From contig CAJNYU010002951.1 of the NCBI GenBank assembly GCA_905331475.1, positions 35,829 through 99,828 on the forward strand: DNA of 64,000 nt. The letters run 5' to 3'. Shown in pieces: positions 47,779 through 59,900 of the stretch. How positions within the stretch are numbered: the stretch's first letter is position 1; each line of letters starts with the position of its first letter. This DNA is from Rotaria socialis. Its lineage: Eukaryota; Rotifera; Eurotatoria; Philodinida; Philodinidae. A program made the translations under genes and the position numbers. The notes under the pieces are model-generated. The model had not been told where the DNA came from and did not search any database. It saw only the letters and a program-made list of their open reading frames with translations.

Positions 47779-49590
47779 ATGTCTAACATCAGTATCTATG
47801 CAATAGCAACAATATTAGCTATTCATACAATTATCAATTGTCTTACTTCGACAGTTGGTCAATATGTATATCGATACTATTTAGAAATCTATCCGAATTC
47901 ATCAAATTATACAGTAACAAATGCATATCATGCATTCTATGTTGTCGATGTCAATACAAATGAGACAAGTACGTGTTCACATAAAAATATATCTCGTGAT
48001 GGCGATGCGCAGACATGGGCACAACAAAGTTCAGCCGAGTTATTCTTTTGGACGAGTTTAGTGAGTAGTTGTCCAGTTATTATTATGACTTATGTTCTCG
48101 GTTTATACACACCACAATTGGGAAAACGTGTTGTACTTTTAATACCAATGTTAGGCTCGACTATTCAACTTATTCTTTGGCTATTGATTATCTATTTTCG
48201 TCTATCCGAGCTTTGGTGGTATACAGCAGCATTTATAAATGGTCTTTCGGGTGCCGGAGGTGTTATCAGTAAGAGCATATTTTATTTTTGCGATGAACTG
48301 TTTGAAATCGTTTTCTTTGAAGTTTATTTAGCAAAATACATATTCTAAATATCTTGTTTTCTTCTATTTATTTATTTATTTAGGTTTAACTTTAACATTA
48401 ATTATTACTGAAAATACACCTGAAAATGAACGTTCATCGCGTTTCGTACGATTTGGCGCCATGCAAACTGCAATAGCAGCAATAGCCACATTGACGATTG
48501 GTTATTATATAAGTTGGCGTGGATTTAATGATTTATATTGGATGGCTCTTACATTACAAATATTAGCAATCGTTATCGTCCTACGATTTCTTAAAGGACT
48601 TGATAATCATGTTGATGAACGAACACATCTCTTATCATCATCATCATCGAATGATGAAGTCACAGTAGTCGAACCAGTTAATTGGCGTAATTTTTTTAAA
48701 GTTTTCACAGTACTTCACTCCAATCAAAGATCAAAGAAAAAAAGAATCAGTTTATTCTTAACATTATTTGCCAATGGATTTTTTACATTAGGATCGGCAT
48801 GTTTTGCACCATTATTATTCTATCTACTGAATGCACCTTTTTGTTGGACATCAAAAGATATTGGCAAATTTTCAGCATTAAACGCTCTTACTTCTGCATT
48901 TCTTAGTCTATTGGGTATGAATATATTAACCTATTTTGGAGTTATTGATGTAACGATATGCGCCATAAGCCATGTGTTTTTCTTTGCATCAGCATTATTG
49001 GTAGCTTTTGCAAGATATGATTGGCAACTATTTCTTAGTTTATTGCTGAATGCATTTTCGGGTTATCAAGGAACATTGACAACATCAATGATGTCGAAAT
49101 GGTTGAGTAGCTATGAACAAAATAATGCATTTACACTTGTAACCGAAATAAATACGATAATAACAACATTTGGAACTGCATTTTTCAATTGGCTTTATGC
49201 ACATACAGTTATCTATCAACCAAATCTTGTATTACTTATTGCAGCTGGTCTTAGTGTTATTCCTTTTATTTTAAATATGTAAATATTTAAAGAAAAAGAA
49301 AAATAGCTCATAATTATTCATATCTTTCTTTCAGATGTTTATTCATAGTAACTCGAAAAATGCCCGACGATGACGTACTTTCAACTGATAAAATAGAATC
49401 AGAACCGTTCCATTCAGAAAACAATACACTTCCACATGCTGATGATGCTGCCTATTTGATTATTCCGTCTCAATCATTGACTACTACAGTACAGACGCCA
49501 TCAAGTGAAAGATATCAAAGTGATCCTACTTATGACAATCAAACGCAACATATAATGAATCCTACAAACAATGATTTGGGTATTCTGTGA
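47779..49590 (+). CDS. SLC46-like MFS transporter, tandem copy 1
   Basis: Three exons (47779-48268, 48384-49278, 49335-49590) give 546 residues. The protein is a 12-TM major facilitator resembling the SLC46 group (proton-coupled folate transporter and relatives). Features are an N-terminal TM, a glycosylated first extracellular loop (NYT, NETS, NIS), AELFFWTSL, a MFS signature-like segment LGLYTPQLGKRVVL after TM2/3, GYYISWRGFNDLYWM, a Ser-rich central loop, FCWTSKDIGKFSAL (matching the LCWDSDLIG-type block of SLC46A1), and FFNWLYAHTV near the end. A Ser/Thr-rich cytosolic tail of about 85 residues makes it longer than typical members. The substrate cannot be inferred. It heads an array of three paralogues with identical intron positions and phases. 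Confidence 0.85.
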
Positions 49591-49889
49591 AATGTTCTAT
49601 TTCGCTTTTTATTTTATTTAACTTCTTAGTTTTTATATTTTTCATTGAATCGAATTTAGCAAAAGATTTGTTAAAAATTTGTAAAATAATTTCGAGCTTT
49701 TGAATAAAATCAAGCATTATTATACTGAAATCATGTTATTTATCGTTTGTGGATGTGAAACTTCGAATAAAGGATTCTACTGCTAGTGATCTATTCGAAT
49801 GTATCGATTGATTATCAACAAAAATGGCTCTTCATCAAGGAGTTGATTTATTAGAAGCGATAGTCCAATGCATATAAAAGTGTTTAAGA

Positions 49890-50070
49890 TGGAGGAACAA
49901 GGGGGGACAAGGCAGATTTTTGGGATTTTGAAAATCCCTAAATTGAAAAGCGTTTTCCCCCTCTGAATGACGCAGTTTCGACCTGAAATTCCATCATTCA
50001 CGGTTTGGATTTTGGAATTTTCAAAATCCCGAAAACATCCCAAATCCGCCTTTTCCCCCTTGTGGAGGAA
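49890..50070. mobile_element. hAT-like MITE, 165 bp, perfect 8-bp target duplication
   Basis: The element spans 49898-50062, between direct copies of TGGAGGAA (49890-49897 and 50063-50070). Terminal inverted repeats begin CAAGGGGGGACAAGGC on the left and CAAGGGGGAAAAGGC inverted on the right. They continue through GATTT and GGGATTTTGAAAATYCC, so most of the element folds back on itself. The 8-base duplication suggests hAT-type transposition, although CAAGG is not the classical CAG-type end. It lies between SLC46-like copies 1 and 2. Confidence 0.8.
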
Positions 50071-50705
50071 TCTCAAACATCCATAAGAGTTAGGATATGT
50101 GCTCAATATCAATCTTACCGTTAGCAATATAGTAAGAAACTCAGCTTCTTTAAAATAACATTTACAAAAATATTGATACTGACGATATTAAACGATTTGA
50201 AAAAATCGTGTTCGATTAAATGTTAACTAGGATTTGACTATACCTACTCTTTTGGTGTAAAATATTTACTAGCATGAGTCACTCAGCTAGTTTGAACCAT
50301 AAAATCTGGGTGCGTTATAATTAAAATTACTCGCCATATTTTGGGCTTTTGTTCATAAATTTTAAACGATAAGATTTTTATTCTAAATAAAAAAAAGAAA
50401 ACCTCGCTAAGAAAACTGCAAGAAAGAAAAACAGATTTTCACTGTTTCAATACCTGACTAAAAATCAAATTAAATCTATTTTTCTTTTCTTCCTTTCTAC
50501 GGTTCGTATACAGCGCGATTTCTTTTTGAATAACTCGCATGCTTTTTATATTTTCTTTCTTCCGATATACGAAGAAAAAACAAGAGAGAAAACGCATAAT
50601 TACTCGATGATGACTAATGCAGCCGGCTTGCGTAAAATCTCAACATAACGCTGTTTATTTTTTATTTTGACAACAACAAGCATATACATTAATTCGAACC
50701 ATATA

Positions 50706-52465
50706 ATGAGTAATGTTAGTAATTATACGATCGCTTTAATACTATGTCTTCAGACAGCATCTAATTGTGTTATTTCAACTGTTGGACAATATATTTATGC
50801 ATATTATTTACAAATCTATCCAACATCATCAAATACAACTCAAAATCTTACTAAAATAATAATTCCATCATACCATCGTTTAAAAGTTGTTAACAACGTA
50901 TTGAAATCATGTCTAGATAATACAACTAGTAATTCTTCAAATGGTAACGCTCAATTATGGGCACAAGAACAATCAGCTGATTTATTTTTTCACATTAATT
51001 TATGGAATAGTTGTCCATTGATTATAATGACTTATATTCTTGGATTGTATACTCCAAAATTAGGTAGAAGGTTCGTTCTCATTATGCCGATGTTAGGAAC
51101 GACTGGTCAATTAACTATATGGTTGTCAATTCTTTATTTTCATTTAGCTGATTATTGGTGGTATATAGCAAGTTTTATTATGAGTTTATCTGGATCAACT
51201 TATGTTTTAAGTAAATAAAAATAAATAAATTGCCATTTTCGTAAAAATAAAAAAAAACTTTATTTTTAGATTTTGTAATGAATTTGATAATAACAGATAA
51301 TACAAAAGAAGATAATCGATCTTCTCGTTTTGTTTTCTATGAAGCGCTAACAACTACAGTATCTGCTGGAGTTACATGCGGTATTGGTTATTATATTAAT
51401 TGGCGTGGTTTTGCAGATCTTTATTGGCTATCATTAGGCCTACAAATCCTTTCGATTATAATTGTTATTTTTTTTGTCAAAAATCCTTCTCATATAATCG
51501 ATGAAAATACTTCTCTTTTATCGTCATCGATTCAAAATAACGGTGAAATTGAAATTAAAGAGTCGCGTTCTTTAAGAACGAAATGTAAAAATTATCTTTT
51601 TATTTTTAAAATATTCAGTTTCAAAAATCGTTCATACAGAAAACCAACTAGTCTTCTTCTAATTCTATTCGCTTACATTTTTTATCTATTAGCATATTCA
51701 ACATACGCATCATTCCTTTGGTATTTACTTGATGCACCATTTTGTTGGTCATCTGAAAGCATTGGGAATTATATGGCATTATCGTCGATAGCTTGTGCTA
51801 TTTTGAGTTTATTGGGAATGAAATTCTTTACTTATATCGGTGCTAATGATATGATGATCTGTTTGTTTAGTCATTTATGTTTCGCTCTATCATCGCTTTG
51901 GATTGCATTTGCCAAATATAATTGGCAATTGTACGCGGGATTATTAATAAGTCCGTATGCTGATTATCAAAATCCTTTAACGATATCGATGTTATCAAAA
52001 TTATTAGAACCTCATGAACGTAATAATGCATTTACGCTAGTAGCTGAAGTAACTACGATAATAACAAGTTTTGGAGATTCGATTTTCAATTGGATTTACG
52101 AAGAAACAGTAGGAAATTTTCGAAATTTTACTTTATTGTTGGCTGTTGGATTTAGTATTATTTCTTTTATTTTAACGATGTAAGATATTTTTATTCACAT
52201 GTGAAAGAATAGTATTGTTTTATTTGTTATTAGATGTCTAATTGGTGCTACACGACGAATGCCTAATGAGAATCGAGTTTCATTCGCTGAATCGAAGCCG
52301 CTTATTTTACCAAGTATTAATCATAATATAACGCATTCGGGGGATATTATTTGCCCATCATTGTTATATTCATCGACACTGTCACATCCATCAAATCAAA
52401 ATAGTTCTCAAATCAACTCAATTGACAAGACGATCATAACAACAGACGATCTTGTAGTTCTTTGA
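50706..52465 (+). CDS. SLC46-like MFS transporter, tandem copy 2
   Basis: Three exons (50706-51210, 51270-52179, 52234-52465) give 548 residues. The ATG at 50706 is chosen because MSNVSNYTIALIL aligns with the starts of the other two copies. Shared blocks with the neighbours are STVGQYIYAYYLQIYP, QLWAQEQSADLFF, LGLYTPKLGRRFVL, GYYINWRGFADLYWL, LLDAPFCWSSESIGNY and ERNNAFTLVAEVTTI. The first loop has several N-glycosylation sites. Splice phases (1 then 2) match copies 1 and 3. No lesion is seen. The tail is Ser-rich and diverged between copies, while the membrane core is conserved. Confidence 0.85.
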
Positions 52466-53594
52466 TTGTTTTTTTCTCGTGATTAAATGAAAAATATTAT
52501 TAGTGAAATTCCGTATCGGATCAAATTATGAAAATCGCGTAGTCACATTGCTATAAATCGATGGTATATTTTTAGAGAGATTCAAACAAATTAAAGCCAT
52601 AGCAAATCGAAAGATTAATACAATCGGCCTGAAATTTTATCACTTTGAAAAAGTCTTCATTGTACACTATACTACACGATTTCCTGTCTTCCCATGATAA
52701 TATAGGCTTAGTCGGTTACACGAGCATTTTATTTATTATCTGGCTAACTTTCGATTAGTAAATCATTTTCTAAGTCTGTTCTATTCGAACTGCACGAGAT
52801 CAATGATCAGCATCGATATCTCACATTCAAACAACTGTTCTAATCTCTCTATCATTACCGAGACATCTTCTCTTGTCTCAGTACGAACAAAAACAAAATT
52901 ATTTTTTGCGTTGGGTCACTCAAGCCTGATTAGTAACTTCTAGTAGTGCAAGTTGCAAAAGCATCAAATTGAAGATCAAAAATTTTTTTTTCTACGTAAT
53001 TCTCGTCTATGTCTTTTTGCATTATCATGAAAATTTTGAAACATAACCAACCAAGTAATAATCTTATACTTAGAAGAACTAATGAATAGATTTTTCAATT
53101 GCTTTATCTATAATGAATGCAAGTGACCGAAACAATAGTAAATCAAAAAATTGTTGTAAGCTATTTCAACGTTCATAATTCACTTCCTTCACATTAGAAG
53201 TGACTATTACAGTTTAAAAAAAGGTGATTGCATCATCTTGAGAAGTCTTTCTCGCTCGTTGGATTAAATACGACCCTTTGTTGTGAATAAAAGTAACTTA
53301 TAATAGCCAGAATTTATTTTTGCCAATCAACAGTGATAGTTCTTCTTTAATCGGTGAATTTGAAATGGAGAGAAAGCTTCTGTGAAATATTTTTTGATTC
53401 TCTACCTATTCTAAAAGTTGAGTTTATATGTGCAATAAGGTTTATCGTTATTCACGCTTCGTTAGCTATGTGAAAACATAAAACACGCTTCAAGATGAAA
53501 GTTAACGTATCAATAATAGAAACAGTCGAATGTATGAAGCATGGTCCTGTAGTTTTTTGCTGTTTTTTATTTTTCAGAAATAACATCTGATCTG
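52466..53594. other. Intergenic spacer within the SLC46-like array
   Basis: About 1.1 kb between copies 2 and 3. No gene or element is recognised. Confidence 0.45.
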
Positions 53595-55313
53595 ATGACA
53601 AATGTTAGTAGTTATATCATTGCGACTGTTCTTATTCTCCAAACTCTTTGTTCTTGTATTATGTTTACTCTTGGGCAGTATATTTATATATACTATTTAT
53701 CAAAATATCCATTTCTACCGTATCCAATTCAAAATTCAACAACGGTTGCTGTTCGATCATATTTTCAAAAAATAAATAATAATTTCCCAGATAAATGTTC
53801 GCAGAGTGGTATTGTCTTAAATCGCGGTGCTCAATCATGGGCACAGCAACGATCCGCTGATCTATTCTTTTGGACTAATCTATCAAGTTGTTTTCCTATT
53901 ATTATAATGACCTATATTCTTGGAATATACACTCCAAAATTAGGCAGACGATTTGTTCTTATAATTCCTATTATAGGAGCTGCTTGTCAATTAGCTATTT
54001 GGCTAGCAATTATTTATTTTCATCTACCAGAATATTGGTGGTATATAGCTGCATTTATCGTTGGTTTATCAGGTTCTGATAATATTCGAAGTATTTTCTA
54101 TTTTGAATAATATTTGGAAGTATTTTTCTTTTATGTATTTAATTAGATTTCGTTCTCAATTTATTTATCACTGACAATACTGGTGAACATGAGCGTTCAT
54201 CGCATTTTGTTGTTTTTGGTGCAATGTCAATGATAGTTTCAGCCGTAGGAACATTTATTATTGGTTATTACATAGCATGGAATGGTTTCACTGATTTGTA
54301 TTGGATAGCATTAATATTACAATTAGTTTCAATTTTTGTTGTTATATTCTGTTTGAAGCCTGATAAACATCATTATAAAAGTCTATTAAGTGATTCAAAT
54401 ACGTTACTGAATTCAACCGATATACAAATATCTAAACTACATTATATTTCTTGTTTAGATTTTTTTAAATTGCTTGGATTTAAAACACATTCCCGTAAAA
54501 AATCAATTAGTCTTTTACTAATACTTGCTGCATATGCATCCTATTCATTTATTTGTACAACTTTTATTGTAATTCTTCTATATCTTCTCAATGCTCCGTT
54601 TTGTTGGACATCAAAACATATTGGAAATTATTCAGCAGTAGCATTAATTTCATTTGGTACTTTTAGTGTATTAGGAATGAAAATTTTAACAAAGATCGGC
54701 GCTTGTGATATAGTTATTTGCATAATTAGCCATATATTCTTTTGTCTGGCGTCATTTTGGCTTGCCTTTGCCCAATATGATTGGCAAATGTATATTGGAT
54801 TAATACTTACGTCATTTTCGGGTTATCAAAATTTATTAACATTGTCAATGATATCAAAATGGTTAGAACCACATGAACGAACCAATGTATTTACATTAGT
54901 AACAGAAATCAATACAATTATGAAAGTAGTCGGCTATTGTTTCTTCAATTGGGTTTATGCACGGACTGTAGTTAATTATAAAAATTTTACATTTTTACTT
55001 GCGTCATTTTTGAGTATGATTCCACTTATGTTGAATATGTAAGTTCATATATTTGAAAAGAAATTATTGATTGATTTTGGTTCTTAGAATTTTATGGTTT
55101 GTTTCAAGAAAAATGCCAAATGAAGATAATGATCGATGTGAGGAACTCGATTTAACATCAACGGATATTTCAGTGTCTGGCGGTTGGACAACACAAATTC
55201 CTGTTACCAATTCAATTTTAATTCCACAACAATTATCGAATCTTTCACGTACGAATTCATTATCATCCAATGATTACGAAATGAAAAATATTGATCATAC
55301 TGATACCCTTTAA
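53595..55313 (+). CDS. SLC46-like MFS transporter, tandem copy 3
   Basis: Three exons (53595-54090, 54147-55038, 55088-55313) give 537 residues. It starts MTNVSSYIIATVLIL and shares TLGQYIYIYYLSKYP, QSWAQQRSADLFFWTNL, LGIYTPKLGRRFVLI, GYYIAWNGFTDLYWI, LLNAPFCWTSKHIGNY and ERTNVFTLVTEINTI with the other copies. The exon 1 donor (GTATTT) is less standard, but the frame and phase agree exactly with copies 1 and 2. Exon 3 again starts a short cytosolic tail beginning RKMPNEDND. No frame disruption. The substrate is unknown. Confidence 0.85.
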
Positions 55314-56233
55314 TCATTCTTTTACACAGGAGCATATTCTTTGTGTGATAAAGCTAATATTTGGTGATTACTATGGTATTTTTTTCTTTATGTCAAAAGA
55401 AATATTTACGTATCAAATTTCACTAAGCAACTGAAATATTAGTTTCGTCGGTTTTCTGTTACGATGTGTTTGGGAACATGTAATTCAAATCGTTTAGTAA
55501 TCTTCATCATATATGTCGCATACATCTGCCAATGAAATATAACTGTATTATGAATGAAAAGCACCGTCTAAGTAGTATACTCTACTTTTCATAAAATCAT
55601 ATTTGTTTGCTATTCATTTTCAATTAAATATATTTAAAGTTAACAAAACAGATTAACATCAAATTGAGTCTTCGTTAACATATGTTAGTCTAGTATAGAA
55701 AAAAATACAATGAAACGACAATCTTAGGGGTCTATCCATAAAATTTCATGTATTCATTGAAGAATAGCTGCATAGTTTTTTTTTCTAAAAATGATTCTCA
55801 TTCTCCTAAGATATTTTTTCTACAGATGAACAACATAATAAATGTTCACTTGCCTCCTCAATTGCTTATGCTAGTGAAAGTTGACCCCTTTTACTTTGTG
55901 CGTTGTTGTTCACTGAGCTCACTATGCTTACCTACCATTATAACATAGTGTACATCTTCCGAAGACATTTTATACAGATTCATTTATTCACTGATTGCAA
56001 TTGAATAGAATAACATAAATTGTTTTCTTTACACACAATTATGCTGATTCAATGTGTAAATAATAACAATCGAGGAAAATTTTCGTTTGATCAGTCGTCT
56101 TGTTTTCGTTCTATGTATCTCAGTTCTAGCTAAGTCTATCTGATCATTTATATCTGATTAGCAATTTTGTCTTTTTTTTGTGAAGAGAAACTTTAAAAGA
56201 ACGTTTTTATCACTTTCAACAATGGTATTTATT
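55314..56233. other. Intergenic spacer
   Basis: About 0.9 kb downstream of SLC46-like copy 3 with no recognised feature. Confidence 0.45.
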
Positions 56234-56820
56234 GCGCTACCCAGCGTTTCTAATAGAAATCTAAAACAAAGTATCAAACTGCATAGTATTTTCGCAAGCT
56301 AAGTGCAAAGTGATACTTTGCTTTTTCAAACAAAGCATCATAAAGTATCCAAGGTATAGATTGCTCCGTTTAGATTGAAAAAAAATGTTGATATATATTT
56401 GTTATTATTAAGTTCAAATATAAAATATACAAAGAATAGTATCTGATTAAATTATATAAAAAAATGGTTTATCTGCTATTTCATAGATAAGTTAGAAACA
56501 GAAATAGAACAACAAAATACGCACTGTACTATTCACCGAAAAGAAAACAATTTTGTATCTACTCAACATATAACCCCTTCAACTTCATATTCTTCTTCAC
56601 TATACATGTCTTTATAAGTCACTATTGATAAAAATTTGAGGAGTTCGAAATTTCCATAGAATATAATGAAAAGCAGAGTGTAAACTTTCCTGAGCACGTA
56701 TCCGCTTGATACTTTGTTTTTATGAGCAAAGTGTAAAACAGAGTATCAAATCGATAGAGCAAGTATCATGATACTTTGTAACAAAGGCTGATACCTGCTG
56801 TTAGAAACGCTGGCGCTACC
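56234..56820. mobile_element. hAT-like non-autonomous element, 571 bp, perfect 8-bp target duplication
   Basis: The element spans 56242-56812. Its ends CAGCGTTTCTAATAG and, inverted, CAGCGTTTCTAACAG match the CAG...CTG form of hAT termini. Direct 8-base flanks GCGCTACC (56234-56241) and GCGCTACC (56813-56820) are identical, so the insertion is fairly recent. Inside, an AAAGTATC/GATACTTT motif recurs several times in both orientations near each end, like the subterminal transposase-binding sites of hAT elements. The interior is AT-rich with no transposase frame, so it would depend on an enzyme supplied elsewhere. Confidence 0.85.
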
Positions 56821-57334
56821 TACTTGACACTTACATCAAACGCTTGTACAAGCCAAAAAGGAAGAACAGAGAACGAATGAACGCAAGACGCCCGAAAGAA
56901 TATCGTCAATCTACTCGCTCTATAGTATCGAGTCAAAATAAATTTTATTCGTGTCAAAAACTCTGTACTGATTTCTCTAACAAAATAATATATCATAGAT
57001 GTCGCTCTACTATTTTCAAAAACATCTTTTATATTAAAAAAATATCTATGTTTTTAATTTAATTTCAATTAGAAAGCAATTTTAAATTAAATTGAATTAA
57101 AATTCAATATCAAATTATCGCCATCTATAAATTATCTGTTTATCTAATTTTCCTAATTTAACCAAAACTTCCTGGATCGATTGAGATATATTCCTAATCA
57201 AATTTCTCCTTTGATAAAGAAAACCTATTTTTGTATTGTAAACTAAATTAATATTTTGTTCATATCAAATATTTAGCTTCATTAATCTTCAAGAAAACAT
57301 CTTGATCTTATTTTTAAAAACAACAATAATAACT

Positions 57335-59740
57335 ATGTCGGAATCTTTGATGCTCAGTATGTTCAGTTTAGCCATGTTTCTTGGTTCGTATTTATCGGGT
57401 CTTGTTCCACTTGCATTTTCACTATCTGAAGTAAGCTATTCATTGTACTAATCAATAGATAGTAATAGAATTTTATTTAGACAAAAATGCGCTATGTTAC
57501 TGTACTTGGCGCCGGCCTATTAGTTGGAACAGCATTAGCTGTTATTATTCCAGAAGGTGTTCATGCACTTTATATGAGCGAATTAGAAACAAATCAAATG
57601 CAAATTCAACATGAATTTCATGCTGATCATAAAGTTATTGGTCGACATTTGAATCATATTGATCACGATGTTAAACTTGACGTTGAACATGACACTAAAA
57701 TCGACAGTGATATAAAAGGTGATGCTCTACCACCAGCTCATCAACATACAGCTGATCGAACTCGAGAATTAGGCTCTGAAATTGTACATAAACATTCAGA
57801 TACAACTCATTCAGCTATCGGTATATATTGATATACGCATGGAATAAATGAAAGAAATTATTTTATTTTACTTAGGTGTGACTCTTATTCTTGGTTTTGT
57901 ATTTATGCTTATTGTTGACAATTGTGGTTCAAGAATAATTGGACATCATGGAAGTCAGGGTATTTAGTTCATCAATTATTAATATGAAAAAAAAGAAGAT
58001 TTATGCTTGTTGTGATTAGTTCTGGATTCGTCGAGTACAGTGATTATAAATAAACCGAAAGCAACGTGGACAGCAACGTTAGGTCTAGTCGTACATGCAG
58101 CTGCTGATGGTATTGCATTAGGTAAGACAAAACAAAATATTGATTGGCTTATCATATGTATATCGAATTAGAATAGCCTTGAAAGAAAACTAGTCATAAT
58201 AAGTCCTTCAAAAAAATATGCATGATTACAGTCATTGTATAAGTAGTTAAATAAGTTTCTATTCAAAGAAAATGTTTTGTTCTCAAAAACTAATGTCTTC
58301 CAGCAAGTTAATGGCATTCTTAGTTTGCCATATAAGTGCTTTTTATATTGCTGAAAGGGTCCCTTTAACCTAAAAATGCTCTTATTCATGGAATAAGAAA
58401 GGTAAGACTGTTGTTTTTTTCTAAGTAAAAAAAAAACCATTAACGTTTCATGTACTACGATGAAATTTGAGGTAATTCCTGATAATATTCTGAAAGTTCT
58501 TGATTAAGTTTTATGGATGTAACGAATGAGTTTTTTTTGACAATAAATTTATCAGATACAGATCTCTGTTGGAATATCATTTCTGGTAATTTTTTCTGCG
58601 ATTTTAATTCAGGGCAATCAATAGAAAAAGATTTCTTTGTTCTTTCCTTTGTGAAAGAATCGGCTGCGGATACAGTGTTTGCAGAAAAAAAAACACAATA
58701 ATCTCTTTTATAACGATTAATAATAATCTACAGAACAAATATTTTATTGTATGAGTAGTAATATTCTAGTTTTTGAATACACTTATACCATATCTTCAAG
58801 TTCCGACGTTGTTTATTTTATCATATTATATTTAGATTAAACAGATCATGAATGCTTCTGTTTCTTTTTGTTTCCCAGTTGACATTAAGTCAAAAGGGTG
58901 CACAAGTAATATTTCTAATCATATTTACGTAACAAAGATAATAATAAACAATAAATTGCTCGCCCAAAATAGCTATATTAAACTTTCTCTATATCATTAA
59001 TTGCATTACTTACAAAGGTGTATAGATAATGTCGATCTATGATCATCGAAGTTTCATTTATACAATGGGGTAGTGAAAACTATCTTTTTTTCTGTGCACT
59101 TCTGGACTGTTTATCAACATTCAAAATAGTTCTATTAGGGTAATTGATGTCATCAGTATCTAACCGTGTCTTTTAAAAAAAATTACTTTTTACAACTAAA
59201 TCTAAAACATGATATTTTAGGTGCAGCCTCAGCAACAAGTCGTTTTAATGTTGAACTAATTGTTTTCATGGCGATTATGCTTCATAAAGTAATTATTCTA
59301 TTCTATTATTTATAAAACAAAGCTTTTGATCCATTTTCAGGCACCAGCTGCTTTTGGTCTTGTCTCGTTTTTAATGTCGGACGGTGTTGATCGCAAACGT
59401 ATTCGACGTCATCTGCTAATATTTTCGTTAGCTGCTCCATTAATGGCGATATTTACTTTTGTTTTATTGAAAAGTGTATGTTTACATTTGTTGTTATTTT
59501 GAAGAAAATTCCCATTCATATTTTTTCTCTCTCTAGCGAATACGTGACACATATTCTGTTGATTCAACCGGTTTGGCTATGCTATTCAGTGCCGGTACAT
59601 TTCTATTTGTGGCTACAGTACATGTTTTGCCTGAAGTACAGTCTCATTATGAGGATCGACAATTTCGTGCAATTGAACTTCTTATACTTATTATTGGATG
59701 TTGTTTTCCTATTATACTTTCTATGGGGCATAAGCATTAA
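57335..59740 (+). CDS. SLC39A9: Zinc transporter ZIP9
   Basis: ZIP9 moves zinc into the cytosol at the Golgi and plasma membrane. Seven exons (57335-57430, 57481-57820, 57876-57959, 58020-58121, 59221-59288, 59341-59475, 59537-59740) give 342 residues, near the human 307. Family blocks are [10 protein letters not shown]-type TM1, [20 protein letters not shown] then [14 protein letters not shown], the metal-site TM4 [19 protein letters not shown]5 [37 protein letters not shown], and the C-terminal ILSMGHKH. The cytosolic loop between TM2 and TM3 is a His/Asp-rich stretch ([21 protein letters not shown]), typical of zinc-sensing loops, and is longer than in human. Intron 4 is 1.1 kb and holds nothing recognisable. 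The HP1 gene follows 160 bases later. Confidence 0.94.
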
Positions 59741-59900
59741 TAAAACAAAATATATTCTTCTTCGTCTTCTCAATGTCAAATTCTATATCACTGTACTTTG
59801 CTGTTTTTTCTTCTTATATTCTATTTAAATAACAAAGAAAATGAAAAACTAGTATTATTGTTGTCTTTTGTTTTTAGATTATTTTGTTATTTTGTTTTCA

